Position numbers and translations under genes: made by a program. This document shows positions 40,218 through 49,197 of a DNA stretch of 64,000 bases, piece by piece. The stretch covers positions 248,001 to 312,000 of the forward strand of contig CAJYKU010000019.1 of NCBI GenBank assembly GCA_913775175.1, written 5' to 3'. The notes below the pieces were generated by a model. It made no database searches. It was not told where the DNA came from and saw only the letters and a list, made by a program, of their open reading frames with translations. The stretch is from an uncultured Pantoea sp. GTDB lineage: Bacteria; Pseudomonadota; Gammaproteobacteria; Enterobacterales; Enterobacteriaceae. Each line of letters begins with the position of its first letter. The stretch's first letter is position 1.

Positions 40218-40237
40218 AACCACCCTGAGAGGTGGTT
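40218..40237. terminator. Hairpin between integrase and tRNA-Leu
   Basis: AACCACC(CTGAGA)GGTGGTT with a run of seven A on the left. On the minus strand this gives a T-tract, so it could end the tRNA operon. In the plus direction the T-run is short. Confidence 0.65.
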
Positions 40238-40278
40238 TATGTCATACTTAACAGCTTGTTTTTAATCGGCTTTCAGTA

Positions 40279-40364
40279 TGGTGCCCGGGGCGGGACTTGA
40301 ACCCGCACGACCATAAGCCGAGGGATTTTAAATCCCTTGTGTCTACCGATTTCACCACCCGGGC
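40279..40364 (-). tRNA. leuZ: tRNA-Leu (anticodon UAA)
   Basis: The 86-base cloverleaf has acceptor GCCCGGG/CCCGGGC, anticodon stem GGGAT/ATCCC around TTTAAAA with TAA, a long variable arm and encoded CCA. It is last in the glyW-cysT-leuZ transcript, as in E. coli. Its intact 3' end faces the prophage integrase, so it is a candidate attachment site. Confidence 0.97.
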
Positions 40365-40375
40365 AGGGTATAAAC

Positions 40376-40449
40376 TGGAGGCGCGTCCCGGAGTCGAACC
40401 GAGGTAGACGGATTTGCAATCCGTTGCATGGCCACTCTGCCAACGCGCC
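40376..40449 (-). tRNA. cysT: tRNA-Cys (anticodon GCA)
   Basis: The 74-base cloverleaf has acceptor GGCGCGT, anticodon GCA in TTGCAAA, T-loop TTCGACT and encoded CCA. Eleven bases separate it from tRNA-Leu. Confidence 0.97.
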
Positions 40450-40491
40450 TTTATTCTGATGTGTAACGGGTTAGTCACCAGTTACTAAATC

Positions 40492-40567
<76 letters not shown>

Positions 40568-40717
40568 ATTATTACTGCCTGACCGAACTTGCTGTTTTCA
40601 CTAAGCTTCTTGAAGCTGTGCTGCCGTTCGATGCGATGCATTCTACTTATCTCACGCAATGAGTCAATAAAATTATCAACACACTGCGTCCGTTTGCTGC
40701 TTTTTGAATCGCATCGA

Positions 40718-41266
40718 TCAGCTATCGAACAGATCGCGGCGTGCAGCGCTTAAATACTGAAACATCGACCAGAAAGTCAGCACCGTCGCAATGTAAAGTG
40801 CTACCACGCCGGCGCCAACAATAGTTGCATCCGGACGCCATAACAGCGCGACCAGTGATAGCATTTGCGCCGTGGTCTTTACTTTACCAATCCAGGAAAC
40901 CGCCACACTACTCCGCTTTCCAATCTCAGCCATCCACTCACGCAGTGCCGAAATAATGATTTCTCGTGCAATCATAGTGGCTGCGGGCAGCGTGATCCAC
41001 CATGCATGAAAGTACTCTGCTACCAGTACCAGCGCCATCGCAACCATGACTTTATCAGCGACCGGGTCAAGAAAGGCACCAAACCGTGTGGTCTGTTTCC
41101 AGCGGCGAGCCAGAAAGCCATCAAACCAGTCTGTAACAGCAGCAATAACAAAGATCAGCGCAGTTGCAAATGGTGCCCAGTTAAATGGCAAATAGAATGC
41201 CAGCACAAAAAAAGGAATCAGGAAAACGCGAAACAGGGTAAGACATGTCGGTATGTTATATTGCAT
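40718..41266 (-). CDS. pgsA: CDP-diacylglycerol-glycerol-3-phosphate 3-phosphatidyltransferase
   Basis: This inner membrane enzyme makes phosphatidylglycerol phosphate, the committed step to phosphatidylglycerol and cardiolipin. The 182 residues have about four to six membrane helices. The CDP-alcohol phosphotransferase motif D(G)xxAR...G..D...D is present as [28 protein letters not shown] (about 42-69). Length and sequence match E. coli PgsA. It is followed by the tRNA trio and preceded by uvrC, the usual enterobacterial order. Confidence 0.97.
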   Translation of the reverse strand: MQYNIPTCLTLFRVFLIPFFVLAFYLPFNWAPFATALIFVIAAVTDWFDGFLARRWKQTTRFGAFLDPVADKVMVAMALVLVAEYFHAWWITLPAATMIAREIIISALREWMAEIGKRSSVAVSWIGKVKTTAQMLSLVALLWRPDATIVGAGVVALYIATVLTFWSMFQYLSAARRDLFDS

Positions 41267-41333
41267 ATGCCAGTAACTGCCTGGTGTGTAGGGGGTTAAT
41301 GTATGTTCCTACATTGCCCCCCCTGTTTCAATG

Positions 41334-43166
41334 TTAGTGTTTCAGTGAGTGATATATTTTTTCAGCCAACGCATGAGAGATACCCGGAACACTGGCAATC
41401 TCATCTACGCTGGCGTTCATCAGCGGTTGCAGGCCCCCCATATACTTGAGCAGCTGCTGACGCCGTTTCGGTCCGATCCCTTCGATGCTTTCCAGCGCAC
41501 TGGTGTTTTTAACTTTGGCACGTTTCTTACGATGGCCCGAGATCGCATGGTTGTGAGCATCATCACGAATATGCTGAATCACATGCAGCGCTGGAGAGTC
41601 GGGAGGCAGAGCAATCCCCTCACCTTCTGCTTCAAAAAACAGCGTTTCCAGCCCCGCCTTGCGGTCGCTACCCTTAGCCACACCAAGCAGAATGGGATGA
41701 TTTTTATCCCAGCTTACAGCCAGTTCTGCAAAAACCTGTTTAGCCTGCGCCAGCTGACCTTTTCCACCATCGATTAAAATAACATCCGGGATCTTGTCCT
41801 GTTCCAGCTCTTTGCCGTAACGTCGACGCAGCACCTGATTCATTGCCGCATAATCATCGCCCGGTGTGATCCCTTCAATATTGTAACGACGATAATCAGA
41901 CCGCAGCGGGCCATCCTGATTAAACACTACGCAGGAGGCGATAGTCTGCTCTCCCATAATATGGCTGATATCAAAACACTCCATTCGCTGAATGCTCTCC
42001 AGCTCCAGCCAGGATGCCAGCGCTGCAAGACGTTGCTGAATCGTTGAGTGCTGCGAAAGTTTGGTAGTCAATGCTGTAGCAGCATTGGTGCGTGCCAGTT
42101 TCAGATAGCGTGCCCGATCGCCACGTGGTTTAGTCTGAATATTAACTTTACGCCCGGCCAGGGTGCTTAATGACTCCGCCAGCAGGTCGCGTTCCGGCAA
42201 AGTAAAGTCCAGCAATATTTCACCAGGCAGCGAGCGCGCTTCACTTCCCTGCAGATAAAATTGCCCGACAAAGGTCTGCACAACTTCGGTCAGCTCGGTA
42301 TCGGCCGGCACTTTCGGAAAATAGCTGCGACTTCCCAATACTTTACCCTGGCGAATAAAGAGCACATGCAGGCACGCCATGCCTGCATCGTAGGCAACAC
42401 CCATTACGTCAAGATCGTCACCCTGATTTGAGACAAACTGCTTTTCCGTAATGCGGCGAACTGCCTGAATCTGGTCACGTACTCTCCCTGCCTCCTCAAA
42501 ACGCAGCTCGCGACTCGCTGTTTCCATACGGCTTACCAGCTGATCGAGCACCTGAGCATCCTTACCTGCCAGGAACAGACGCACATAGTCAGTCTGCTGC
42601 GCATACTCCTCTTCACTTACCAGTCCCGCTACGCAGGGTCCAAGGCAGCGTCCAATCTGATACTGCAGACAGGGCCGCGAGCGATTGCGATAAACGCTAT
42701 TCTCGCACTGGCGAATCGGGAAAACTTTCTGCAGCAAACCCAGCGTTTCCCGCACAGCGTAGCCGTTAGGAAAAGGACCAAAATACTCCCCTTTCGCATG
42801 TTTAGCGCCACGATGCATCGCCAGACGCGGATGCGTGTCAGCGCTGAGAAAAATATAGGGATAAGATTTATCATCGCGTAGCAGCACATTGTAACGTGGC
42901 TGATAGAGCTTGATATAGTTGTGCTCAAGCAGCAGCGCTTCCGTTTCAGTATGCGTCACCGTGACATCAATGTTACGGATATTACTGACCAGCACATCCG
43001 TTTTGCGACTGCCGGTCTGCGCACGAAAATAGCTGCTCAAACGTTTTTTGAGGTCTTTGGCTTTGCCAACATAGATCACTGTGCCTGCAGCGTCATACAT
43101 ACGATAGACGCCTGGCTGGCTGGTTACAGTGCTGAGAAAGGCTTTAGAATTAAAGAGTTCACTCAC
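41334..43166 (-). CDS. uvrC: UvrC, excinuclease ABC subunit C
   Basis: UvrC makes both incisions in nucleotide excision repair. The 610 residues contain an N-terminal GIY-YIG domain ([25 protein letters not shown], 3' incision), a Cys-rich stretch ([13 protein letters not shown]), a UVR domain for UvrB contact ([13 protein letters not shown]-type), a C-terminal RNase H-like endonuclease ([22 protein letters not shown]; 5' incision) and a terminal helix-hairpin-helix pair ([31 protein letters not shown]). It starts inside the uvrY end (8-base overlap). Confidence 0.98.
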   Translation of the reverse strand: MSELFNSKAFLSTVTSQPGVYRMYDAAGTVIYVGKAKDLKKRLSSYFRAQTGSRKTDVLVSNIRNIDVTVTHTETEALLLEHNYIKLYQPRYNVLLRDDKSYPYIFLSADTHPRLAMHRGAKHAKGEYFGPFPNGYAVRETLGLLQKVFPIRQCENSVYRNRSRPCLQYQIGRCLGPCVAGLVSEEEYAQQTDYVRLFLAGKDAQVLDQLVSRMETASRELRFEEAGRVRDQIQAVRRITEKQFVSNQGDDLDVMGVAYDAGMACLHVLFIRQGKVLGSRSYFPKVPADTELTEVVQTFVGQFYLQGSEARSLPGEILLDFTLPERDLLAESLSTLAGRKVNIQTKPRGDRARYLKLARTNAATALTTKLSQHSTIQQRLAALASWLELESIQRMECFDISHIMGEQTIASCVVFNQDGPLRSDYRRYNIEGITPGDDYAAMNQVLRRRYGKELEQDKIPDVILIDGGKGQLAQAKQVFAELAVSWDKNHPILLGVAKGSDRKAGLETLFFEAEGEGIALPPDSPALHVIQHIRDDAHNHAISGHRKKRAKVKNTSALESIEGIGPKRRQQLLKYMGGLQPLMNASVDEIASVPGISHALAEKIYHSLKH

Positions 43167-43818
43167 TACTGGTTAATGGCTCCGCATTGAACAGACCATA
43201 ACGAATGGCCAGATGCGTTAACTCCACATCACCGCTGATGTTCAGTTTACTGAACATGCGGTAGCGATAGCTGTTAACGGTTTTGGGACTCAGATTAAGC
43301 TGTGCGGAGATATCCGTCACTTTTTGCCCGCGTGTTATCATCAGCATAATCTGTAATTCCCGTTCCGACAAACAGCTGAAGGGGGATTCGGCTTTTTCCG
43401 GCTCGATTTGACTGAGCGCCATCTGCTGCGCAATATCAGATGCGATATAGCGCTGCCCCGCATGCACCGCGCGAATGGCACAAATAACTTCCTGCGGCGC
43501 AGCGCCTTTGCTCAGATAGCCCGATGCGCCTGCCTGCATCACTTTTGCCGGCAATGGATGCTCGGTGTAGATTGTCAGCATGATAACGCGAATATCGGGG
43601 TTGTAGCGGACAATTTTCCGCGTTGCCTCAAGACCACCAATACCCGGCATATTCATATCCATCAGCACCACATCAACAGCGTGTTGCCGGCACCATTTTA
43701 CCGCATCTTCGCCGCATCCTGCTTCACCCGCAATCACCAATCCTTTGATATCTTCAAGAATGCGACGAATGCCAGCACGTACCAGTTCATGGTCATCAAC
43801 AAGCAGCAGGCTGATCAC
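43159..43818 (-). CDS. uvrY: UvrY, response regulator of the BarA-UvrY two-component system
   Basis: UvrY (GacA-type) is phosphorylated by BarA and activates csrB/csrC small RNAs. The 219 residues begin with GTG. The receiver domain shows the acidic pair in LLVDDHELV, phospho-acceptor Asp in [10 protein letters not shown] (about 54) and Lys in GYLSKGAAP. The LuxR-type HTH is at the C-terminus ([36 protein letters not shown]). It is nearly identical to E. coli UvrY and is followed by uvrC. Confidence 0.97.
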   Translation of the reverse strand: MISLLLVDDHELVRAGIRRILEDIKGLVIAGEAGCGEDAVKWCRQHAVDVVLMDMNMPGIGGLEATRKIVRYNPDIRVIMLTIYTEHPLPAKVMQAGASGYLSKGAAPQEVICAIRAVHAGQRYIASDIAQQMALSQIEPEKAESPFSCLSERELQIMLMITRGQKVTDISAQLNLSPKTVNSYRYRMFSKLNISGDVELTHLAIRYGLFNAEPLTSSE

Positions 43819-44234
43819 AGATAGATACTCCGCAGATTGGATAATTTAAATATAACAGACGCATAATCTTACCGTTTTTCACGTGCATTGAACATCTTCA
43901 ATAACAGAACAATCTGCAGCGCATTGATTCAAATCAAATATTAGAATTATTTTTATAAAAAATCATAGCAGATCAAAAAAAAGCGATGATTAAATTAAAA
44001 AATCATCAAAAACAGTCGGTTATAATTAACCCGGTTTTTTATAGAGTCGTTCCATCGTATAAAAATAAAATCCGAAAAATTATTGATCCGCTATTCGGCT
44101 TGACAGCGTGCTTATAAACAATACAGATCTCCTTTTATTACAACAGCAAAGTCCCGAAAAACCTATGATATACTCTCTGTTTTACAGACACAGATAACAG
44201 ATTTGTGTCAATCGATACGATCAGGGAGTAGAAG
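43819..44234. other. AT-rich intergenic region between uvrY and yecF
   Basis: These 416 bases hold divergent promoters for uvrY (minus) and yecF (plus). The central part (43900-44060) is strongly AT-rich, as in other enterobacterial uvrY upstream regions. AGGGAG before the yecF ATG is a good SD. I see no RNA gene or repeat. Confidence 0.55.
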
Positions 44235-44462
44235 ATGAGTAATGAAGATTTTGCAACATCGCATGATAACCAGGCACTGGCTGATGAAGTTGCCTGTCTC
44301 AAAATGATGGTTACTCTGATTCTTAAAGGCATGGGGCAAGCTGATGCCGGTAAAGTTATCATCAATATGGAGCGCTATGTACAAAGCGCACTGGCTGACA
44401 AACCTCAGGCTGAGGTATTCAGCAACACCATTCGTCAGATCAAGGCCGCCTACCGCCAGTAG
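44235..44462 (+). CDS. yecF: YecF, DUF2594 protein
   Basis: This 75-residue small cytoplasmic helical protein of unknown function (DUF2594) is nearly the same length as E. coli YecF (74). Typical parts are NQALADEVACLKMMVTLILKGMGQADAGKVI and the end IRQIKAAYR. The place between uvrY and the sdiA locus is conserved. The convergent AHL synthase gene ends 30 bases away, separated by a CCCCGCG/CGCGGGG hairpin. Confidence 0.93.
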   Translation: MSNEDFATSHDNQALADEVACLKMMVTLILKGMGQADAGKVIINMERYVQSALADKPQAEVFSNTIRQIKAAYRQ

Positions 44463-44492
44463 ACGGCTTGCCCCGCGCTCTGCGCGGGGAGC

Positions 44493-45107
44493 TTACCGAT
44501 GTGTCTGCCAGTTTACCGAGACACCCAGTGACGGTAACACCTCTTCCGGACTAAACCGACGCGTTCCGCGATACTTGTCGGCCAGTGCTGGTTGTACTAC
44601 CGGAATGCGGATTGCAAACAAATTATCTTCAGACTGAATCAATCCCGGTGTCAGTGGTTCATATATAACCTGATGCTGAGCAAACATCTGCTCCAGCATC
44701 GGCGTCGCTGAGCTAATCAGATACTCTATGCCACTAAGCTCAGCCAGCTGCACCGAATGCCATAAAATATTGAGCGGCAGCTCAGCATCAATATCCAGGC
44801 GGGCCGAGTAACGCGACATTTCCCAGACCTTATCCTGCTCAAATGGCAGAACAATACCCTCAGAAACTTCCGGCTCTTGCCATGGCAGCAGGCGTGCGCA
44901 GCCGCAAATTCCCTTATGCACAGTCCATGCAATAAGCCAGGTGACATCTGAACGATCGTAACGGTCATATTCCTGTCCGGGTGTACTGAGCCGCGGAGGG
45001 ATTGACCAGCCTTCACCGCGCGCAAAAACGCTATAGCGGTAAGTACCCAGTTCGGCGAGGAGCGACGATGGCATATCCTTGAGCTGTGTTTGAATTATTT
45101 TCATCAT
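44493..45107 (-). CDS. LuxI-family N-acyl homoserine lactone synthase, cognate to SdiA
   Basis: This protein joins acyl chains from acyl-ACP to S-adenosylmethionine to make AHL signals. The 204 residues carry the LuxI invariant set: YRYSVFARGEGWSIP (Arg, Phe, Trp), EYDRYD (two Asp), CGCARLLPW (Arg), VWEMSRYSAR (Glu, Arg), so it should be active. E. coli and Salmonella lost this gene but keep sdiA. Pantoea and Erwinia retain it (ExpI/PhzI type). A lux-box-like dyad lies 93 bases upstream, just past the sdiA stop, suggesting autoinduction or SdiA control. The acyl chain made cannot be read from sequence. Confidence 0.93.
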   Translation of the reverse strand: MMKIIQTQLKDMPSSLLAELGTYRYSVFARGEGWSIPPRLSTPGQEYDRYDRSDVTWLIAWTVHKGICGCARLLPWQEPEVSEGIVLPFEQDKVWEMSRYSARLDIDAELPLNILWHSVQLAELSGIEYLISSATPMLEQMFAQHQVIYEPLTPGLIQSEDNLFAIRIPVVQPALADKYRGTRRFSPEEVLPSLGVSVNWQTHR

Positions 45108-45199
45108 GCGCCTCTGACATCCTCATGTGTGTAATGCTTAAAATGGAGCCAGCCTGACTTAGTTTCTGACGCAGGGTAGACAAGTCATTACATATAGGA

Positions 45200-45219
45200 A
45201 ACTACCAGTATTAGTAGTT
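45200..45219 (-). promoter_or_regulatory. Lux-box-like dyad upstream of the AHL synthase gene
   Basis: AACTACTAAT/ACTGGTAGTT is a 20-base imperfect palindrome (8 of 10 positions symmetric) with the ACT-AGT ends typical of lux boxes. It lies between sdiA and the synthase gene on their shared strand, a suitable place for SdiA-AHL to control the synthase. Confidence 0.68.
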
Positions 45220-45227
45220 GCCTTTTG

Positions 45228-45950
45228 CTATATCAGACCAACCGCAGCGGCATAGCAGGCAATTTGTGTTTTATTAGAAACGTTGAAACGTTTTTGCATG
45301 TTTTTCTGGTGAAAATTCACCGTATGTTCCGATATTGCCAGAATCAGGGAGATCTCTGCTGACGTTTTCCCCTCTGCTGTCCATTTCAGAATCTCCAGCT
45401 CGCGCCCGCTGAATTCTTTATTCAGCACCACCATCGAACAATCTTCAAGGCGGGCAAGCACCCGTAAACTCAGATCCGCCAGAAACTGTACCTGCACCTG
45501 TAGCTCAGTGCTGCGGTGACTGGATCGCCCGACTTCATGGGATGCTATTGATAATATACCAATGGCACGATTTGATGCCATTGCTGAGCAAGAAAAGCCG
45601 CTGAGTAATCCTGCTGCTTGCGCGTCAGTCCAGAGATTGCCCGCATCTGCAAAGATAGCTGCGCACCACTCAACACCCTGGCCTGGTTGCTGACAGAGCC
45701 GCAGCACTGGATCAACCTCATAATAGTTGTTGCGCTCATAGTGTTTAATCCAGGATGGCGGATAGGTACTAAACAGAAAAAAACGCGGACGAGTAAAGGG
45801 AACCGGCTGCTGTACAAAAAAAGCAAAGTAGTCAAATCCCAGCGCGACGATATGCGCCTGTAACAGTGCTTTTAATTGCACCACTTCTGTTAGCGCCAGA
45901 AACTCCTTTTCTGTTTCAGCTCGCCAGACAAAATAATTATCAGTAGTCAT
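45228..45950 (-). CDS. sdiA: SdiA, LuxR-type AHL receptor
   Basis: This is a LuxR-family transcription factor of 240 residues, the same length as E. coli SdiA. The N-terminal autoinducer-binding domain (about 20-165) shows FDYFAFFVQQPVPFTRPRFF, YPPSWIKHYERNNYYEVDPV, with the conserved Trp, Tyr and Asp of the AHL pocket. The C-terminal HTH is FSGRELEILKWTAEGKTSAEI... ISEHTVNFHQKNMQKRF. Unlike in E. coli, its signal synthase gene is next to it, so this is a complete sensing circuit. Confidence 0.95.
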   Translation of the reverse strand: MTTDNYFVWRAETEKEFLALTEVVQLKALLQAHIVALGFDYFAFFVQQPVPFTRPRFFLFSTYPPSWIKHYERNNYYEVDPVLRLCQQPGQGVEWCAAIFADAGNLWTDAQAAGLLSGFSCSAMASNRAIGILSIASHEVGRSSHRSTELQVQVQFLADLSLRVLARLEDCSMVVLNKEFSGRELEILKWTAEGKTSAEISLILAISEHTVNFHQKNMQKRFNVSNKTQIACYAAAVGLI

Positions 45951-46784
45951 TATTATCCTGACGTAATTAACGCCCTATATTCTCTCAATACTTATCCGGT
46001 AGGATCGACGAAAAGTGGTCCGGGTGGACTCAATTAACAGATCCCTGTTGATTACTCTGCAGCCGGAAGGCTATCCGCTTGTTATCGGGGAAGAGAGTAC
46101 AGCAAAGTAGCACTCATCTTTGACAGGTAACAATAGCGTTTAAATTAGCATAGGATTTTTCTTAGAAACATTCAATCTTTCAGCCATTAAATTTCGTAAT
46201 TATATGGATAAACGTTTAGCATTGGTTTTAACTAAAATAATGATTACATGAGATATTACGTAAGCAAAAAAACATGAAATCGATTTAGTCACGGGTTAGT
46301 TTTAATTCCAGTTATTATTCAAGAGCGGCATTAAAAAGAGTGAGCGCCTGACGCTGACTGAATCAATAGGCCGTCAGTGCCTGAAAACGGTGCCCGTGAA
46401 CTGCGGCATAGGCTGAGGCACTATCTGGCTGTTTAGCATTCTGTTTCTCGCTACGGTTTCCCATCCACACGGTGATGTCTCCCCGTTTTTTTTCAATTGA
46501 AAGGTTCCAAAAACCACAAATAAGTGGTTTTTCGCTTTTTTAACGTCGCATATTGTTGCAGCTGATACTATCTGGCATTTAATAATCACGATAATTAATC
46601 AGGAATAAATGTGATGTTGATACCTTTAGAGAAAATCCGCACAGTGATAAAGAGATAAATGAAACAGAAAAGTATGCCGTTCTCGTCTGTATTAAAAATA
46701 GTTAAATCTTTACTGCACTGGATCTAAATTACTGATGCTGCGCTGATAATGATGCCTGCAGGCAGCAGCAAAAATTCCTGCGCT
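45951..46784. other. 834-base region without a recognisable gene
   Basis: This holds the sdiA promoter side and an AT-rich stretch. A hairpin AACCAC(AAATAA)GTGGTT with A and T runs on both sides (about 46510-46536) is a bidirectional terminator. No frame here has coding character. The longest (46374-46589, minus) lacks an SD and family resemblance. The region may hold gene remnants too degraded to name. Confidence 0.5.
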
Positions 46785-47483
46785 TTAGCGACAAAATCCG
46801 CCACCGCGCATACCAAGATGAAAATGTGATGCGTGCGCCGCATTGTAGTCTGGTCCCAGCGCATTTCCAAAGCTGGCGCAGCCATTACGCCAGAGTAAAT
46901 GTAATGCAGCTGATTCACTGGCAGGTGCTTGCCAGTTTTTCGCTACCCGCAACCAGCGCCCGTTAGCCAGCTGAAACGCGGTAATATCCCAGGCATCGGC
47001 GGTGGCGTGCTCACTGCGTCGTCCCTGCTGGCGATGATAGATGTTGCGACAGGCAAAGCTTCCGACATGTTCAATACGCCGCAGCGGGCTTGCTATCTCT
47101 GACTGTTGTAATAGTTGATTACTTCGCATGACATACATCGTGCTTGCCACAGCCATCGGGCAGCTCGCCAGAAAGCTGCTGCTTAACGCTACCGGACCGA
47201 ACCTGCTGATGCGAATGGGCTGCGTGATAGTGCACTCTCCGTTAACCGGCGGTGCTTCACGAAAACTCACCACTCCCTGCGCACTGGCTCGCTGCAGCAC
47301 TGCCAGACAGGCTTGCGGATCATTTTTTAGCTTTTGCAACTTATAACGGGTTATCCAGCCAGGCGGATCGGTAACATTTAGCGGAGTAAAGGGATTCCAC
47401 TGCGGCGGCAGATGCGATTTAAGCCACGGCAGGCTCCACCAGCCTGCCAGCGCCAGAAATGCTATAGCGATAAGTACGCGCAC
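46785..47483 (-). CDS. Extensin-like family protein (periplasmic, DD-peptidase-like fold)
   Basis: The 232 residues start with GTG. A signal anchor (LIAIAFLALAGWW) is followed by the extensin-like C-terminal domain: VNGECTITQPIRISRFG, then SEHATADAWDITAFQLANGRWLRV and GPDYNAAHASHFHLGMRG. The His/Asp arrangement (SEHATA-D-D, AHASHFH) resembles zinc-dependent D-Ala-D-Ala carboxypeptidases of the VanY/MepA type, so a peptidoglycan role is possible though not shown. It is a free-standing gene. Confidence 0.88.
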   Translation of the reverse strand: MRVLIAIAFLALAGWWSLPWLKSHLPPQWNPFTPLNVTDPPGWITRYKLQKLKNDPQACLAVLQRASAQGVVSFREAPPVNGECTITQPIRISRFGPVALSSSFLASCPMAVASTMYVMRSNQLLQQSEIASPLRRIEHVGSFACRNIYHRQQGRRSEHATADAWDITAFQLANGRWLRVAKNWQAPASESAALHLLWRNGCASFGNALGPDYNAAHASHFHLGMRGGGFCR

Positions 47484-47766
47484 AATAGGTCACCTGTCAC
47501 AATGCAAATATAGACAAGTGTAGCTGCTCTGCTCTTTTCGCTATTCTGCAGCCCGAATTACGCAGCGTATTACTGCAAAGTGATTAAACAATCAGCTATG
47601 TAAATAATTAGTGACAGGTTAAAGCAGTAAAAGCGTATAAAGGGTAAAAAACAATTACCAGAAAGCCTCGCGTTTCCTCTATCTTATGCGCTCTTGCCCT
47701 GTGCAAAGGCACGCTATCAAACAGCCATCAGAGCTGACACAACATCAAGACAGGAAGGCTATTTTT

Positions 47767-49155
47767 ATGGTTGATCAATCCAAAGAGGCGCTTATTGAGG
47801 CCGAACAGCCGGAAAAACTCCGGCGTAACCTGCACAACCGACATATTCAGCTGATTGCTATAGGGGGTGCGATTGGAACCGGACTCTTTATGGGATCGGG
47901 TAAAACCATCAGCCTGGCAGGCCCCTCGATCATCTTTGTTTATATGATCATCGGTTTTATGCTGTTTTTTGTTATGCGTGCAATGGGGGAGCTGCTGCTC
48001 TCTAATCTGGAATATAAATCGTTTAGCGATTTTGCCGCCGATCTGCTGGGGCCCTGGGCTGGCTACTTTACCGGCTGGACCTACTGGTTTTGCTGGGTAG
48101 TTACCGGCATTGCCGATGTGGTGGCGATCAGTGCTTACTTTCAGCTCTGGTTTCCGGGCTTTTCGGTCTGGATGAGTGCGCTGTTATGCGTATGCGTCTT
48201 TCTGGCGCTCAATATTGCCACGGTTAAGCTGTTTGGTGAGATGGAGTTCTGGTTTGCCATTATTAAAATTGTGGCCATTGTGGCGCTGATTGTTGTCGGC
48301 ATCGTGCTGGTCAGTATGCATTACCCCTCTCCCGGTGGCAGCACTGCATCGCTCAGCAATATCTGGCAGCATGGTGGAATGTTTCCCAAAGGATTAAGCG
48401 GATTTTTTGCCGGTTTCCAGATAGCAGTTTTTGCCTTTGTAGGCATTGAACTGGTGGGTACTGCAGCAGCAGAAACCAAAGATCCGCACAAAGTTCTGCC
48501 ACGTGCCATTAATGCTATTCCGCTGCGTATCATTATGTTCTATGTACTGGCTCTGCTGGTGATCATGGCGGTGACGCCATGGAATCAGGTGCTGTCGGAT
48601 CGTAGCCCGTTTGTTGAGATGTTTGTGCTGACTGGTCTGCCTGCAGCCGCCAGCATCGTTAACTTTGTGGTGCTGACCTCCGCAGCCTCCTCTGCTAACA
48701 GTGGTATATTCTCTACCAGCCGGATGCTATTCGGTCTGGCAGAACAGGGCGTGGCACACCGCTCGTTTGGTCGTCTCTCCGCACGTGCTGTTCCCACTAC
48801 CGGGCTGTTTTTCTCCTGCTTCTGCCTGCTGGGTGGTGTCGCACTGATCTATCTGATCCCGGATGTTATGACTGTGTTTACCATGGTGACCACAGTATCG
48901 GCCATTCTGTTTATGTTTGTCTGGACCATTATTCTCTGCAGTTACCTTGCGTATCGTAAGCAGCATCCTCAGCGTCATGCGGCTTCAACGTTTAAAATGC
49001 CGCTGGGCAAGTTTATGTGCTGGGTTTGCATGGCATTTTTTGTCTTCGTACTGGTATTACTGACTCTGCAGGATGACACCCGCCAGGCATTGCTGATGAC
49101 ACCGCTATGGTTTGTCCTGCTGACCATGGGCTGGTTGCTGCGCCGTAAAGCCTGA
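47767..49155 (+). CDS. cycA: CycA-type D-serine/D-alanine/glycine permease
   Basis: This APC-superfamily proton symporter has 462 residues and 12 membrane helices. The start MVDQSKEALIEAEQ is preferred over an ATG 27 codons upstream, with AGGAAGG as SD. Signature stretches are LIAIGGAIGTGLFMGSGKTI, LGPWAGYFTGWTYWFCW and AVFAFVGIELVGTAAAE, all very close to E. coli CycA. It takes up glycine, D-Ala and D-Ser and allows D-cycloserine entry. A shared terminator follows. Confidence 0.92.
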   Translation: MVDQSKEALIEAEQPEKLRRNLHNRHIQLIAIGGAIGTGLFMGSGKTISLAGPSIIFVYMIIGFMLFFVMRAMGELLLSNLEYKSFSDFAADLLGPWAGYFTGWTYWFCWVVTGIADVVAISAYFQLWFPGFSVWMSALLCVCVFLALNIATVKLFGEMEFWFAIIKIVAIVALIVVGIVLVSMHYPSPGGSTASLSNIWQHGGMFPKGLSGFFAGFQIAVFAFVGIELVGTAAAETKDPHKVLPRAINAIPLRIIMFYVLALLVIMAVTPWNQVLSDRSPFVEMFVLTGLPAAASIVNFVVLTSAASSANSGIFSTSRMLFGLAEQGVAHRSFGRLSARAVPTTGLFFSCFCLLGGVALIYLIPDVMTVFTMVTTVSAILFMFVWTIILCSYLAYRKQHPQRHAASTFKMPLGKFMCWVCMAFFVFVLVLLTLQDDTRQALLMTPLWFVLLTMGWLLRRKA

Positions 49156-49170
49156 TTCACTGTTTTGACC

Positions 49171-49195
49171 AGGGCCCGCATCTGCGGGCCCTTTT
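49171..49195. terminator. Bidirectional terminator between cycA and the YdjM-like gene
   Basis: GGGCCCGC(ATCT)GCGGGCCC followed by TTTT on the plus strand. The converging genes end at 49155 and 49198. Confidence 0.82.
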
Positions 49196-49197
49196 AC

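Noticed and set aside
4234-40311. A 12-base identity (GAACCCGCACGA) near argW (4234-4245) and inside tRNA-Leu (about 40300-40311) as the prophage att core
   Set aside because: Flanking bases do not match on either side. If tRNA-Leu were the attB, the left copy should be preceded by the tRNA 3' end, which it is not. It overlaps a local CGAACC repeat family and is probably chance.
46374-46589. A 71-codon minus-strand frame in the gap after sdiA
   Set aside because: No SD, no family resemblance and an implausible composition. Its start region is inside a terminator-like hairpin.
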